A stretch of DNA of 7,805 bases, from assembly GCA_035524335.1 (NCBI GenBank), contig DATKPE010000011.1, positions 1 to 7,805 of the forward strand, read 5' to 3'. The notes below the pieces were generated by a model. The model saw only the letters and a program-made list of their open reading frames with translations, was not told the origin of the DNA and did not search any database. The translations under genes and the position numbers were made by a program. Source of the stretch: DATKPE01 sp035524335 (lineage in GTDB: Bacteria > Bacteroidota > Ignavibacteria > UBA10030 > SZUA-254). Numbering within the stretch: the stretch's first letter is position 1; the number at the start of each line of letters is the position of its first letter. This document shows positions 1-6,463 of the stretch, piece after piece.

Positions 1-676
1 TCCCCACATTATACTTCCCGAAATCCCACATGCGGATGAACGCATCCCGGCGGAACGGAAGTTTCACCCGGAGATGCCCGAGCGTCAGGACTAACCCCAC
101 CGCGCTCGAGAGCGCCAGCCCGATCGTATTCAGGTGGACCAGATCGGTCGCCGTGTTGAACCGCCCCATCTTGCTCGCGCCGTAGACCATGATCATCGTG
201 CCGAGAAAATAGGCGGCGTCGATCCAGAAGATCTTCTGGATCTGGTAATCGGCCTGGAGGAGACTGACCGTAAGGCCCCGGATCAGCGCGGCGGCCAGCA
301 GGACGGGCAGGAACGAGAGCATCCCCTCGATGATCCGGCTGTTCGCGGGATCGAGCAGGGCGGCGAACTCCCCGCTGAACATCACCGCCGCCAGCGAGAC
401 GAGACCGAAAAAAAGCACGTTCAGGATGAACCCCGCCACGATGTAGGCGCCGTTCTCCCGCGTCTCCGCGGCAAATTTCGTCAGCGGCTGCTGGGCGAGC
501 GAAAACGCGAGCGCGGTGACGATGGTGAAGACCGACTGCAGGACCGCGAACGCCCCGTACTCCTTCTCCGGCAGAACGCGGACCACCAGAAAGATGAAAC
601 CGACCCCGTACACCGCCGGCAGGGATTTGTCGGCAAATGCCCAGAGACCCTTCCCGAGATGTTTCCCGAAGCGCAC
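1..676 (-). CDS. wzx: Wzx-like polysaccharide flippase, N-terminal part (cut by left edge)
   Basis: Reading the minus strand from a GTG at 676 gives 225 codons without a stop up to the window edge. The product begins VRFGKHLGKGLWAFADKSLP and is strongly hydrophobic, with likely membrane spans near residues 21-34, 42-60, 79-101, 119-140, 151-168 and 184-200. A short amphipathic start, a first span followed by 'VVRVLPEKEYGAFAVLQS', and evenly spaced helices are typical of Wzx/polysaccharide-synthesis (MOP superfamily) flippases, which move lipid-linked repeat units across the inner membrane. The family usually has 400-500 residues and 12-14 spans, so about half is present. The GTG lies 2 bases after the TAG stop of the upstream epimerase gene, with GGAG five bases before it, so the two genes are probably translationally coupled. 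The family call rests on topology and context; other MOP-type transporters are possible. Confidence 0.8.
   Translation of the reverse strand, partial: MRFGKHLGKGLWAFADKSLPAVYGVGFIFLVVRVLPEKEYGAFAVLQSVFTIVTALAFSLAQQPLTKFAAETRENGAYIVAGFILNVLFFGLVSLAAVMFSGEFAALLDPANSRIIEGMLSFLPVLLAAALIRGLTVSLLQADYQIQKIFWIDAAYFLGTMIMVYGASKMGRFNTATDLVHLNTIGLALSSAVGLVLTLGHLRVKLPFRRDAFIRMWDFGKYNVG
221..242. repeat. 22-bp perfect palindrome inside the flippase gene
   Basis: The half-site GATCCAGAAGA (221-231) is followed directly by its exact reverse complement (232-242), with no spacer. It lies within the flippase reading frame and encodes part of the stretch QIQKIFWID. The flanking bases do not extend the symmetry. 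No function is known; it could be a protein-binding dyad or coincidence. Confidence 0.9.
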
Positions 677-678
677 CG

Positions 679-1668
679 CTACTCCGCCCAGCTTTTCGGA
701 AGGTTTTTCCGCACCTCGATATTGTCGAACTTTTTGCTCTGCCGGGCTCCCACTGTTTTTGCCCAGGCGGCCATCCGGCGGATTCCCTCCTTCAGCGGCG
801 TTTTCGGCTGGGTCCCGAACACCTCCCGGACCCTGCTGTGGTCGGAGTAGGCATGCACCACTTCCTTCCGCGCTTCGAGGTGGCGGATGTCGGGCTTCAC
901 GCCGAACTCCTCGCAGACGGTTCTCGCGAGCTCATTCACCGTGAAGACGTCGTCCGCGCCGATGTTGAACACCTGGTTGTACGCGGCGGGCACTGTGAGC
1001 GCCCGCACCATCACCGGCGCGATGTCCCGGATGTAGCTGAACGCGCGCGTCTGCTCGCCGTCCCCGAACACCGTCAGCGGCTTCCCCTGCATGATCTGAT
1101 TCATGAAGATCCCGACCACGTTCCGGTATTTGTCCCCGATGTTCTGATATTCCCCGTAAACGTTGTGCGGGCGGAAGACGATCGAGTTGAGCCCGAACAT
1201 GTGATGCGAAGCCTTCAACTCCTGCTCGACGGCATACTTCGCGATCCCGTAGGAATCCTCCGGCGTCGGGGTCATCGCCTCCTTCATCGGCAGTTGTCCC
1301 GGCCCGTAGACGGCGATCGACGAGGTGAACACGAAGCACTTCACCTCGTAATTGACCGACGCGTTGATGAGGTTGACGCTCCCGATCAGGTTGTTCTCGT
1401 AGTTGAAGCGCTTGATGAAATGGCTCAGCCCCTCGGCCGCGTAGGCGGCGAGGTGGAAGACATGGGCGAACCTGTGCTCCCGGAACAGCCGTTCGATGAG
1501 CGCCGCGTCGGTGATGCTTCCCTCCACGAACGTCGCGCGCGGGTTGACGTTCTCGCGGAATCCGCCGCTGAGATCGTCGAGCGCCACAACTTTTTCCCCC
1601 GCCTCAAGCAGGTCGTTGACGATATGTGATCCGATGAATCCGGCGCCGCCGGTGACGAGTACTGACAT
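679..1668 (-). CDS. NAD-dependent nucleotide-sugar epimerase/dehydratase (extended SDR, GalE-like)
   Basis: This 329-residue protein is a typical extended short-chain dehydrogenase/reductase that acts on nucleotide sugars. The N-terminal Rossmann motif TGGAGFIG is at residues 6-13, with acidic residues D31/D32 at the end of the second strand, as expected for NAD binding. HLAA is at 72-75, the active-site serines are in TSS at 115-117, and the catalytic YxxxK is Y140/K144. FRPHNVYG (165-172) and the later R-x-F-SYIRDIA block (208-217) match the sugar-binding half of UDP-glucose 4-epimerase-type enzymes. Length is normal for the family. The ATG at 1668 has AGGAG five bases upstream, a clear start. 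It follows a 66-base AT-rich spacer and is followed 2 bases later by the flippase GTG. It may be a 4-epimerase for UDP-sugars, but a dehydratase or another epimerase cannot be excluded from sequence alone. Confidence 0.9.
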   Translation of the reverse strand: MSVLVTGGAGFIGSHIVNDLLEAGEKVVALDDLSGGFRENVNPRATFVEGSITDAALIERLFREHRFAHVFHLAAYAAEGLSHFIKRFNYENNLIGSVNLINASVNYEVKCFVFTSSIAVYGPGQLPMKEAMTPTPEDSYGIAKYAVEQELKASHHMFGLNSIVFRPHNVYGEYQNIGDKYRNVVGIFMNQIMQGKPLTVFGDGEQTRAFSYIRDIAPVMVRALTVPAAYNQVFNIGADDVFTVNELARTVCEEFGVKPDIRHLEARKEVVHAYSDHSRVREVFGTQPKTPLKEGIRRMAAWAKTVGARQSKKFDNIEVRKNLPKSWAE

Positions 1669-1734
1669 AATGACTCCTGATGGCCTCGATAATGAGTAAA
1701 TGAAAAATGATAAATAAAAATTACCGGCGCCGGG
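1669..1734 (-). other. AT-rich intergenic spacer with possible weak terminator
   Basis: These 66 bases separate the oxidoreductase stop (TAA at 1737-1735) from the GalE-like start. Reading along the minus strand, a self-complementary CCGGCGCCGG (1724-1733) is followed by TAATTTTTATTT. This resembles a weak intrinsic terminator, but the stem can be only about three base pairs around a four-base loop. The rest is very AT-rich compared with the coding DNA and could hold a promoter, although I find no convincing -35/-10 pair. I read it as a likely boundary or attenuation point between two parts of the cluster. Confidence 0.35.
1673..1678 (-). promoter_or_regulatory. Ribosome binding site of the GalE-like gene
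   Basis: On the minus strand the sequence reads AGGAGT, four bases before the ATG at 1668. This is one of the clearest Shine-Dalgarno sites in the window and fixes the start. It suggests independent initiation after the AT-rich spacer rather than coupling to the oxidoreductase gene. Confidence 0.75.
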
Positions 1735-2877
1735 TTACCGCAACAACTCAACGACCTGTTTGGCAATCTCGCGGGCGCAGGTGAGGCCGGGAGATTCGAT
1801 GCCGATCAGGTCGATGAAGCCGGGCAAACCGCGCTTCTTCTCGTCGGTGATGATGAAATCCCGGGCCGGTTCCCCCGGACCCTGGATTTTCGGACGCACG
1901 CCGACCTGATCCGGGGTGAGGTCGGAAAGCGTCAGCGCCGGAAAATAGCGGGCGACGGCGGTGTGAAATGCGGTCCGCCGCGAATCGTCGAACTCGTACC
2001 ACCGGCCGGCCGGCACCGAGGGATCGATGTACTCGGTGTCCGGACCGAGCTTCACCTGCCCCGCCTTGTCGAGCGTTATATGGATCCCCAGTCCCGTGAA
2101 ACTTTTGGGAGGGACGGGATAGACGAGATGCGAAACAAGCGCGCTTTTGCCGGCCGGTATCCGGAAATAATGCCCCCGGTTCGGGTAGAAACGGTAGCCG
2201 GCGCGGTCGGTGTCGATCCCCGCCGAGCGGGCCACCTCCACGGCCCCCAGACCGGCGGCGTTCACAATTTTTTCCGCGGCCACCTCGCTTTCCGTTCCGT
2301 CGGCCTCCCGGAGACGGACGCGGTAGCCGTCCCCGTTCCGCTCCGCGCCGAGAAAGGTTGTCCCGTAGACGATCGTTGCGCCCGCCGCCCCGGCGTCGTG
2401 CGCATAGGCGCTCATCAGCTGGTGCGAGTCGACGATGCCGGTCGTCGTGAGCAGAAGCGCCGCCGAGCAGCGAATGTGCGGTTCCTGGCGGAGGGCCTGC
2501 TGGCGCGTCAGAAAGGAAACACCGGGAACCCCGTTTGTCCTGCTTCGTTCGTAGAGCAGGTCGAGTTCCCCCTCCTCCTCCGGCGTCACGGCCACGATCA
2601 TTTTTCCGCACGCCCTCTGCCAGACACCGAACCGTTCACAGTCCTTGTAGGTCGTCCGGTTGCCGCGCACGCAGAGCTCCGCCTTGAGCGAACCAGCGGG
2701 ATAATAGATGCCCGAATGGATCACTTCGCTGTTGCGGCTGCTCGTTTCCTGACCGAAGCTCCGGTGCCGCTCCGTGACGAGCGTGGCATAGCCCGCATGG
2801 GCGCACTCGGACGCGCAGGCCAGACCGACGACGCCTGCACCGACAATCAGCGTTTCAACGGTGAGCGATTCCGCCAT
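1735..2877 (-). CDS. lhgO: FAD-dependent oxidoreductase, L-2-hydroxyglutarate oxidase (LhgO/L2HGDH) family
   Basis: The 380-residue product belongs to the DAO fold of FAD oxidoreductases. The dinucleotide-binding motif GAGVVG is at residues 13-18 and an acidic residue, E36, follows at the end of the second strand. The stretch RNSEVIHSGIYY (48-59) is highly characteristic of L-2-hydroxyglutarate dehydrogenase/oxidase proteins. VNAAGL (205-210), YPNRGHYF (231-238), GLGIHIT (262-268), GVRPKI (326-331) and GIESPGLT (359-366) fit the same family. Known members oxidise L-2-hydroxyglutarate to 2-oxoglutarate using FAD, often membrane-associated. The ATG at 2877 shares one base with the rfbC stop (TGATG), with GGGGAAG just upstream; an in-frame extension to 3000 lies inside rfbC and has no family similarity. 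Presence in a polysaccharide operon suggests a substrate other than, or in addition to, hydroxyglutarate, but that is inference. Confidence 0.88.
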   Translation of the reverse strand: MAESLTVETLIVGAGVVGLACASECAHAGYATLVTERHRSFGQETSSRNSEVIHSGIYYPAGSLKAELCVRGNRTTYKDCERFGVWQRACGKMIVAVTPEEEGELDLLYERSRTNGVPGVSFLTRQQALRQEPHIRCSAALLLTTTGIVDSHQLMSAYAHDAGAAGATIVYGTTFLGAERNGDGYRVRLREADGTESEVAAEKIVNAAGLGAVEVARSAGIDTDRAGYRFYPNRGHYFRIPAGKSALVSHLVYPVPPKSFTGLGIHITLDKAGQVKLGPDTEYIDPSVPAGRWYEFDDSRRTAFHTAVARYFPALTLSDLTPDQVGVRPKIQGPGEPARDFIITDEKKRGLPGFIDLIGIESPGLTCAREIAKQVVELLR

Positions 2878-3467
2878 CAGCGGTCTTCCCCGGCCCCCGG
2901 CCCGAGCCGGAAGAGGTCCGATTCGGGTTTCTTCAGCCACGCGGCGAACGTCTGCGCACCGGCGTCCTTCGGCGAGAGAACCGGCGCATCGACGGGCCAC
3001 CGGATGCCGAGATCGGGATCATCCCAGCGGATCGCACCCTCGCCGGCGCTGTTATAGACGGCGGTGCATTTATATTGAATTTCGATGGCATCGCTCAGGG
3101 CGCAGAACCCGTTCGCAAAACCGGGCGGCGCCCAGATCTGGCGTCCCGTCCCCGCGGCGAGTTCGATCGGAAAGTGCTTCCCCAGCGTCGGGGAATTTTT
3201 TCTCAGGTCGACCAGCGCAAAAAAGGCCGTTCCGGCGGTGACACGGAGAAGCTTCCCCTGCGGCGGATCCCACTGGAAGTGAAGCCCCCGCAGGACGCCT
3301 TTCCGCGACCGGGAATGGTTATCCTGGGCGAACGATCCGGGAAGGCCGAGCCCCGTGAACCGGTCGGAGCGGTAGACTTCCATGAAAAAACCGCGGTCGT
3401 CGCTGTAGACATCGGCGTGGAGGATGAGAAGACCGGCAAGGGGGGTCGATTCGATGCGAAAAGGCAC
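2877..3467 (-). CDS. rfbC: dTDP-4-dehydrorhamnose 3,5-epimerase-like protein (RmlC/RfbC cupin)
   Basis: This is an RmlC-type cupin. In the rhamnose pathway RmlC epimerises C3 and C5 of dTDP-4-keto-6-deoxyglucose. Read from the GTG at 3467 the protein has 196 residues, close to the family norm of about 180-190. DDRGFFMEVY is at 23-32, FAQDNHSRS at 46-54, and RGLHFQ at 60-65 puts the catalytic histidine at 63, matching numbering in characterised enzymes. Y132 and Y138 and the DDPDLGIRWP block (149-158) follow. The usual PxGFAHGF reads PPGFANGF (114-121) here, with Asn in place of His. No recognisable Shine-Dalgarno precedes the GTG; a TTG at 3542 would add 25 residues unlike the family. The stop overlaps the oxidoreductase ATG by one base. 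Other Rml genes are absent from the window, so the precise substrate is open. Confidence 0.88.
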   Translation of the reverse strand: MPFRIESTPLAGLLILHADVYSDDRGFFMEVYRSDRFTGLGLPGSFAQDNHSRSRKGVLRGLHFQWDPPQGKLLRVTAGTAFFALVDLRKNSPTLGKHFPIELAAGTGRQIWAPPGFANGFCALSDAIEIQYKCTAVYNSAGEGAIRWDDPDLGIRWPVDAPVLSPKDAGAQTFAAWLKKPESDLFRLGPGAGEDR

Positions 3468-3500
3468 GTGCGCGAAATGAGTGATGAATTGTGTCGTGAA

Positions 3501-3529
3501 AAGATAGGAAAACTTGGCCGTATTATCAA
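3501..3529 (-). promoter_or_regulatory. Possible sigma70-type promoter upstream of rfbC
   Basis: On the minus strand TTGATA (3529-3524) matches the -35 consensus at five of six bases. After exactly 17 bases comes TATCTT (3506-3501), matching the -10 consensus at four of six. The region is AT-rich against GC-rich flanks, and transcription would begin about 27 bases before the rfbC GTG. It overlaps an inverted repeat. This is inferred from consensus matching only. Confidence 0.35.
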
Positions 3530-3542
3530 ATAGGTCGGCCAA
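3514..3542 (-). terminator. Inverted repeat after the GT2 gene: weak terminator or operator
   Basis: TTGGCCG (3514-3520) and CGGCCAA (3536-3542) are perfect inverted copies separated by 15 AT-rich bases. The hairpin begins seven bases after the GT2 stop codon. On the minus strand it is followed by GTTTTCCTATCTTTT, an imperfect T-rich tract. A seven-base-pair stem with a large loop is a weak intrinsic terminator. Because the loop holds the putative -35 element of rfbC, an operator role is an equal alternative. Confidence 0.4.
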
Positions 3543-3548
3543 AACGGC

Positions 3549-4442
3549 TCAGAAAAGCCGGGAGAGAGCCCGGAGGAAGCCCCGTCCGAGGGCAGCGATG
3601 ACGGAGACGTTCCCTTTCAGCAGTTCACGCAGAACAAACAGGAGTGCTCCGCCGCCGACGCAGAACGGCATCGTCAGCCAGTGGTACCATCGTGCGTAGC
3701 GGCGGAAGAAAATGAGGTTGTGCTCGACCTTGAGCTGTGTCTTGAACGGCGTCAGGCCGCCGCCGCTGAAGGCCGAGACCTTGTGCCACATTCTGGCTTT
3801 CGGCACATAGACGAGGCGGTAACCCGCCCGGAGGATCCGGAGCGAAAGATCCGCGTCCTCGCCGTAGATCGGATGGAACACGGGATCGAACAACCCGACG
3901 CGCCGGAGCGCCGATGCCCTGGCCAGGAATGCACAGCCGGTGATGTAGCCGGTATCCGCGACCAGGTCGAACTGTCCCGTGTCCTTCTGCCGGAGCCCGC
4001 GGTGGGCGACGATCCCGGTCCAGAAGTTGACGCTCCCGCCCGCGTACCAGAAGTTTTCGGGGTCGGCGGCATAGTAGATCTTGGGCGCGAGCGCACCGAT
4101 CCGGTCGTCGGAAACCGCCGCCTGCATCAGTTCGCCGAGCATATGCGGATCGATCTCGATGTCGTTGTTGAGGAGGATGATCCATTCGGCGCCGGCGTCG
4201 AGTGCCGCCTGCATGCCGACGTTGTTCCCCCCGCCGAAGCCGAGGTTCGTGCCGTTTTCGATAAGAACGGCCTCGGGAAATTCGGACCGGACCATCTCCT
4301 GGCTACCGTCGGAGGAACCGTTATCGACGACGATCGTGCGGAATGCCGGATAGTCCGATGCCCGGAGGGAGCGGAGCGTATCCCGCAGGAGAGCGGCGCC
4401 GTTGAGGTTCAGGACGATGCAGAAAACGACCGGCGTTTCCAT
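3549..4442 (-). CDS. Family 2 glycosyltransferase (rhamnosyltransferase/WbbL-like)
   Basis: This 297-residue protein has a GT-A fold transferase domain of the family 2 type. VVDNGSSDGS (38-47) is the nucleotide-sugar-binding region, NLGFGGGNN (66-74) is typical of the WbbL-like subgroup, and LLNNDIEID (90-98) holds the metal-binding acidic motif in its NND form. GEDADLSLRI (194-203) carries the ED pair expected for the catalytic base. A hydrophobic stretch at about 256-272 near the C-terminus, flanked by basic residues, probably attaches it to the inner membrane, where it would add a sugar to a lipid-linked acceptor. Rhamnosyltransferase activity is common in this subgroup but the donor is not determined. 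The ATG at 4442 is 9 bases after the wecB stop with no clear Shine-Dalgarno, so translation may depend on re-initiation. Confidence 0.9.
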   Translation of the reverse strand: METPVVFCIVLNLNGAALLRDTLRSLRASDYPAFRTIVVDNGSSDGSQEMVRSEFPEAVLIENGTNLGFGGGNNVGMQAALDAGAEWIILLNNDIEIDPHMLGELMQAAVSDDRIGALAPKIYYAADPENFWYAGGSVNFWTGIVAHRGLRQKDTGQFDLVADTGYITGCAFLARASALRRVGLFDPVFHPIYGEDADLSLRILRAGYRLVYVPKARMWHKVSAFSGGGLTPFKTQLKVEHNLIFFRRYARWYHWLTMPFCVGGGALLFVLRELLKGNVSVIAALGRGFLRALSRLF

Positions 4443-4451
4443 GTCGCGCCG

Positions 4452-5558
4452 TCAGCCCAGTTTACTGAGGAGAATGTCGACGATCCGCGCGGCGGATTTG
4501 CCGTCGCCGTAGGGGTTCGCCCGGGTGGCCATATCGCGGTAGGCGTCGCGGTCCGAGAGGAGCTTCTGCGCCTCGCGCAGGATCGTCTCCCGGTCGGTGC
4601 CGACCAGCTTTCCCGTTCCCGCTTCGATCGCCTCGGGACGTTCCGTGGTTGTCCGGAGCACCAGAACGGGCTTGCCGAGCGTCGGCGCTTCTTCCTGGAC
4701 GCCTCCCGAATCGGTCATGATCAGGTACGATTTGTTCATGAGCTGGACGAACGGCCGGTAGTCGAGCGGTTTGATGAGATGGATCCGGGAAACGCCCGAG
4801 AGGATTTCAGAGGCGGCCGCCTGGACATTGGGGTTCGGATGGACCGGGTAGACGAGTTCGACGTCGGGATTTTTTTCGACGAGTTCCCTGCAGGCGGAGA
4901 AGACGCCTCGCATCGGCTCGCCGAAGTTCTCCCGGCGGTGCGAGGTGAGCAGAATGACCCTGCGGTTCCTGAAGTCGATCGACGTCAGCGGTTTTGTGGT
5001 GAAGGCGAAATCGGGGTCGACGATCATGAGGAGCGCGTCGATGACGGTATTGCCGGTCACATGGACCGATTCCGGCGGCACCCCTTCGCGGAGCAGGTTT
5101 TCCCTGGCCCAGGGCGTCGGCGCGAAATGAAAGTCGGCGAGCCGCGTGGTGAGCTGGCGGTTGATCTCCTCCGGGAACGGGTTGAACTTGTTCCAGGTCC
5201 GGAGCCCCGCCTCGACGTGACCGACCGCGATGCGGAGGTAGAACGCCGCGAGACTCGCCGCAAACGTCGTCGTCGTGTCCCCCTGCACCAGGAGGACGTC
5301 GGGCTGTTCGCTCAGGAGGACCGGTTTCAGCTGGCCGATCACGGCCGAGGTGACGTGAAACAGATCCTGGTTCGGCTTCATGATGTTGAGGTCGTACGTT
5401 GGCGTGATGTTGAAATCGCCGAGCTTCTGGTCGAGCATCTCCCGGTGCTGGGCGGTGACAATGATCACATGCTCGATCTTCCGCCGCTCGAGTTCCTTCA
5501 CGATGGGGGCCATTTTGATCGCTTCAGGGCGCGTGCCGAAGACGATTGCGGGTTTCAT
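4452..5558 (-). CDS. wecB: Non-hydrolysing UDP-N-acetylglucosamine 2-epimerase
   Basis: WecB interconverts UDP-GlcNAc and UDP-ManNAc in the cytoplasm, supplying ManNAc-derived sugars. The 368 residues match the family length (about 375). FGTRPEAIKMAPIV (7-20) holds the conserved R10 and K15. QGDTTTT (92-98) supplies D94, GHVEAGLRT (113-121) supplies E116, and FPEEINR (128-134) supplies E130. SHRRENFGEP (206-215) holds the active-site H207, and TDSGGVQEEAPTLGKPVLVLRTTTERPE, with key residues S284-E290 and R307-E310, forms the C-terminal UDP-binding part. All expected catalytic residues appear intact. The ATG at 5558 overlaps the methyltransferase stop by four bases (ATGA), indicating coupling; AGGAG lies 13 bases upstream, farther than ideal. 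No WecC-type dehydrogenase is in the window, so whether the product is used as ManNAc or oxidised to ManNAcA is unknown. Confidence 0.97.
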   Translation of the reverse strand: MKPAIVFGTRPEAIKMAPIVKELERRKIEHVIIVTAQHREMLDQKLGDFNITPTYDLNIMKPNQDLFHVTSAVIGQLKPVLLSEQPDVLLVQGDTTTTFAASLAAFYLRIAVGHVEAGLRTWNKFNPFPEEINRQLTTRLADFHFAPTPWARENLLREGVPPESVHVTGNTVIDALLMIVDPDFAFTTKPLTSIDFRNRRVILLTSHRRENFGEPMRGVFSACRELVEKNPDVELVYPVHPNPNVQAAASEILSGVSRIHLIKPLDYRPFVQLMNKSYLIMTDSGGVQEEAPTLGKPVLVLRTTTERPEAIEAGTGKLVGTDRETILREAQKLLSDRDAYRDMATRANPYGDGKSAARIVDILLSKLG

Positions 5559-6463
5559 TTTGTCCGGACATCTCCTTTGACCGCGAACATTTCGATCCGG
5601 TCGCCGAACCGGTTGACCATCCGCGTCAGCATGTAATTGGGATATTGAAAGGTTTTTTTCAGGAGGTTATGAAGAAAGGAATTCCGGAGGGCAACCTCGG
5701 AGGGGCGGATCGCCGATTCGACGATCCGCCGGACCGTGAAGCCTTCGAGTTCCAGAAGCCGGGACATACTGCCGGCCCGGTATTCAAAGACATGATACGG
5801 GGGAAGATTCACCGTCACTCTCCTCCCCATCAGCCGGTAGGCGGCAAAACCGAGCCGGGAGTAGAGTGTATTGGTCTGCATCGGGCAGAGAATCACCAGA
5901 AGTCCTCCGGGTGCGAGTACGCGGTGCAGTTCCGCCACCGTCGGACGCGGATCCGGAATGTGCTCGAGCACGTCCCCCATGAAAACGACGTCGAACGCAT
6001 CGCCGGGGAATCGGGCGGAGCGGAGATCACCGGTGTGCACATCGAGACCGAACCGTTCGCGGGCGAACGCCGACGCATCGGGGGAAAATTCGACCCCGCG
6101 GACCTGAAATCCGGCGCGGCGGGCCATATCCAGGAAGACGCCGCCCGCACAGCCGATCTCCAGAAGCGCTCCCGACGGCTTAAACTCCCGGATGCGGCGG
6201 AGCATCGAATCGTCGGACAGCCTGCTGATCGTCTCGTCATCGAAATAACTTCCCTCGTGCCCGCACCGGAAATCGCCTTCAAAGTATTCGCGCGAATACA
6301 TGGCCCGGAAATCGTCCCCGGTCGGCTGGGGATCCAGAAAGATGATCCCGCAGGAACGGCATCTCACCGCTCCCAGCCATCGGTCGCGGAACCTGTACCC
6401 GAACGGCATGCCGGCGACGGCCGGGGAGCCGCAGACGCGGCAGAGCAGGGGATTTTGCGTCAT
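5555..6463 (-). CDS. Zinc-ribbon class I SAM-dependent methyltransferase
   Basis: The 302-residue protein starts with a zinc-ribbon-like region, with cysteine pairs C8/C11 and C35/C38 (CRVC and CRSC), followed by a class I methyltransferase domain. The SAM-binding motif I is LEIGCAGG (101-108), with acidic E125 after the next strand. The DVLEHIPDP block (164-172) and LAPGGLLVI (183-191) are typical of Methyltransf_11/23 proteins. PPYHVFEY (221-228) is a motif common in members found in polysaccharide clusters. These proteins are thought to methylate sugars or nucleotide sugars (O-, N- or C-methylation), but the target cannot be read from sequence. The ATG at 6463 overlaps the GT4 stop (ATGA) and has GGGAGGGG just upstream, so it is preferred over an in-frame extension to 6547 that lies in GT4 coding sequence and precedes the zinc motif. 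Confidence 0.92.
   Translation of the reverse strand: MTQNPLLCRVCGSPAVAGMPFGYRFRDRWLGAVRCRSCGIIFLDPQPTGDDFRAMYSREYFEGDFRCGHEGSYFDDETISRLSDDSMLRRIREFKPSGALLEIGCAGGVFLDMARRAGFQVRGVEFSPDASAFARERFGLDVHTGDLRSARFPGDAFDVVFMGDVLEHIPDPRPTVAELHRVLAPGGLLVILCPMQTNTLYSRLGFAAYRLMGRRVTVNLPPYHVFEYRAGSMSRLLELEGFTVRRIVESAIRPSEVALRNSFLHNLLKKTFQYPNYMLTRMVNRFGDRIEMFAVKGDVRTK

Noticed and set aside
134..850. A 238-codon open frame on the plus strand
   Set aside because: It is antisense to the hydrophobic flippase frame and gives a highly charged, low-complexity product.
637..1629. A 330-codon open frame on the plus strand
   Set aside because: It is the mirror of the GalE-like gene on the minus strand, which has complete SDR motifs.
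2878..3000. N-terminal extension of the FAD oxidoreductase
   Set aside because: The extra 41 residues are Arg/Ala-rich, lie inside rfbC, and place the Rossmann motif far from the N-terminus. The ATG at 2877 fits the family.
1963..3057. A 364-codon open frame on the plus strand
   Set aside because: It is antisense to the FAD oxidoreductase and part of rfbC, with low-complexity charged composition and no motif.
3468..3542. TTG start adding 25 residues to the RfbC-like protein
   Set aside because: The added residues do not resemble the family, come from AT-rich spacer containing the inverted repeat, and have no Shine-Dalgarno. The GTG start gives the catalytic His at position 63 as expected.
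3681..5636. A 651-codon open frame on the plus strand
   Set aside because: It lies antisense to wecB and the GT2 gene, both with intact catalytic motifs. Its translation is rich in Arg, Asp and Glu with no recognisable domain, as expected from the reverse strand of GC-rich coding DNA.
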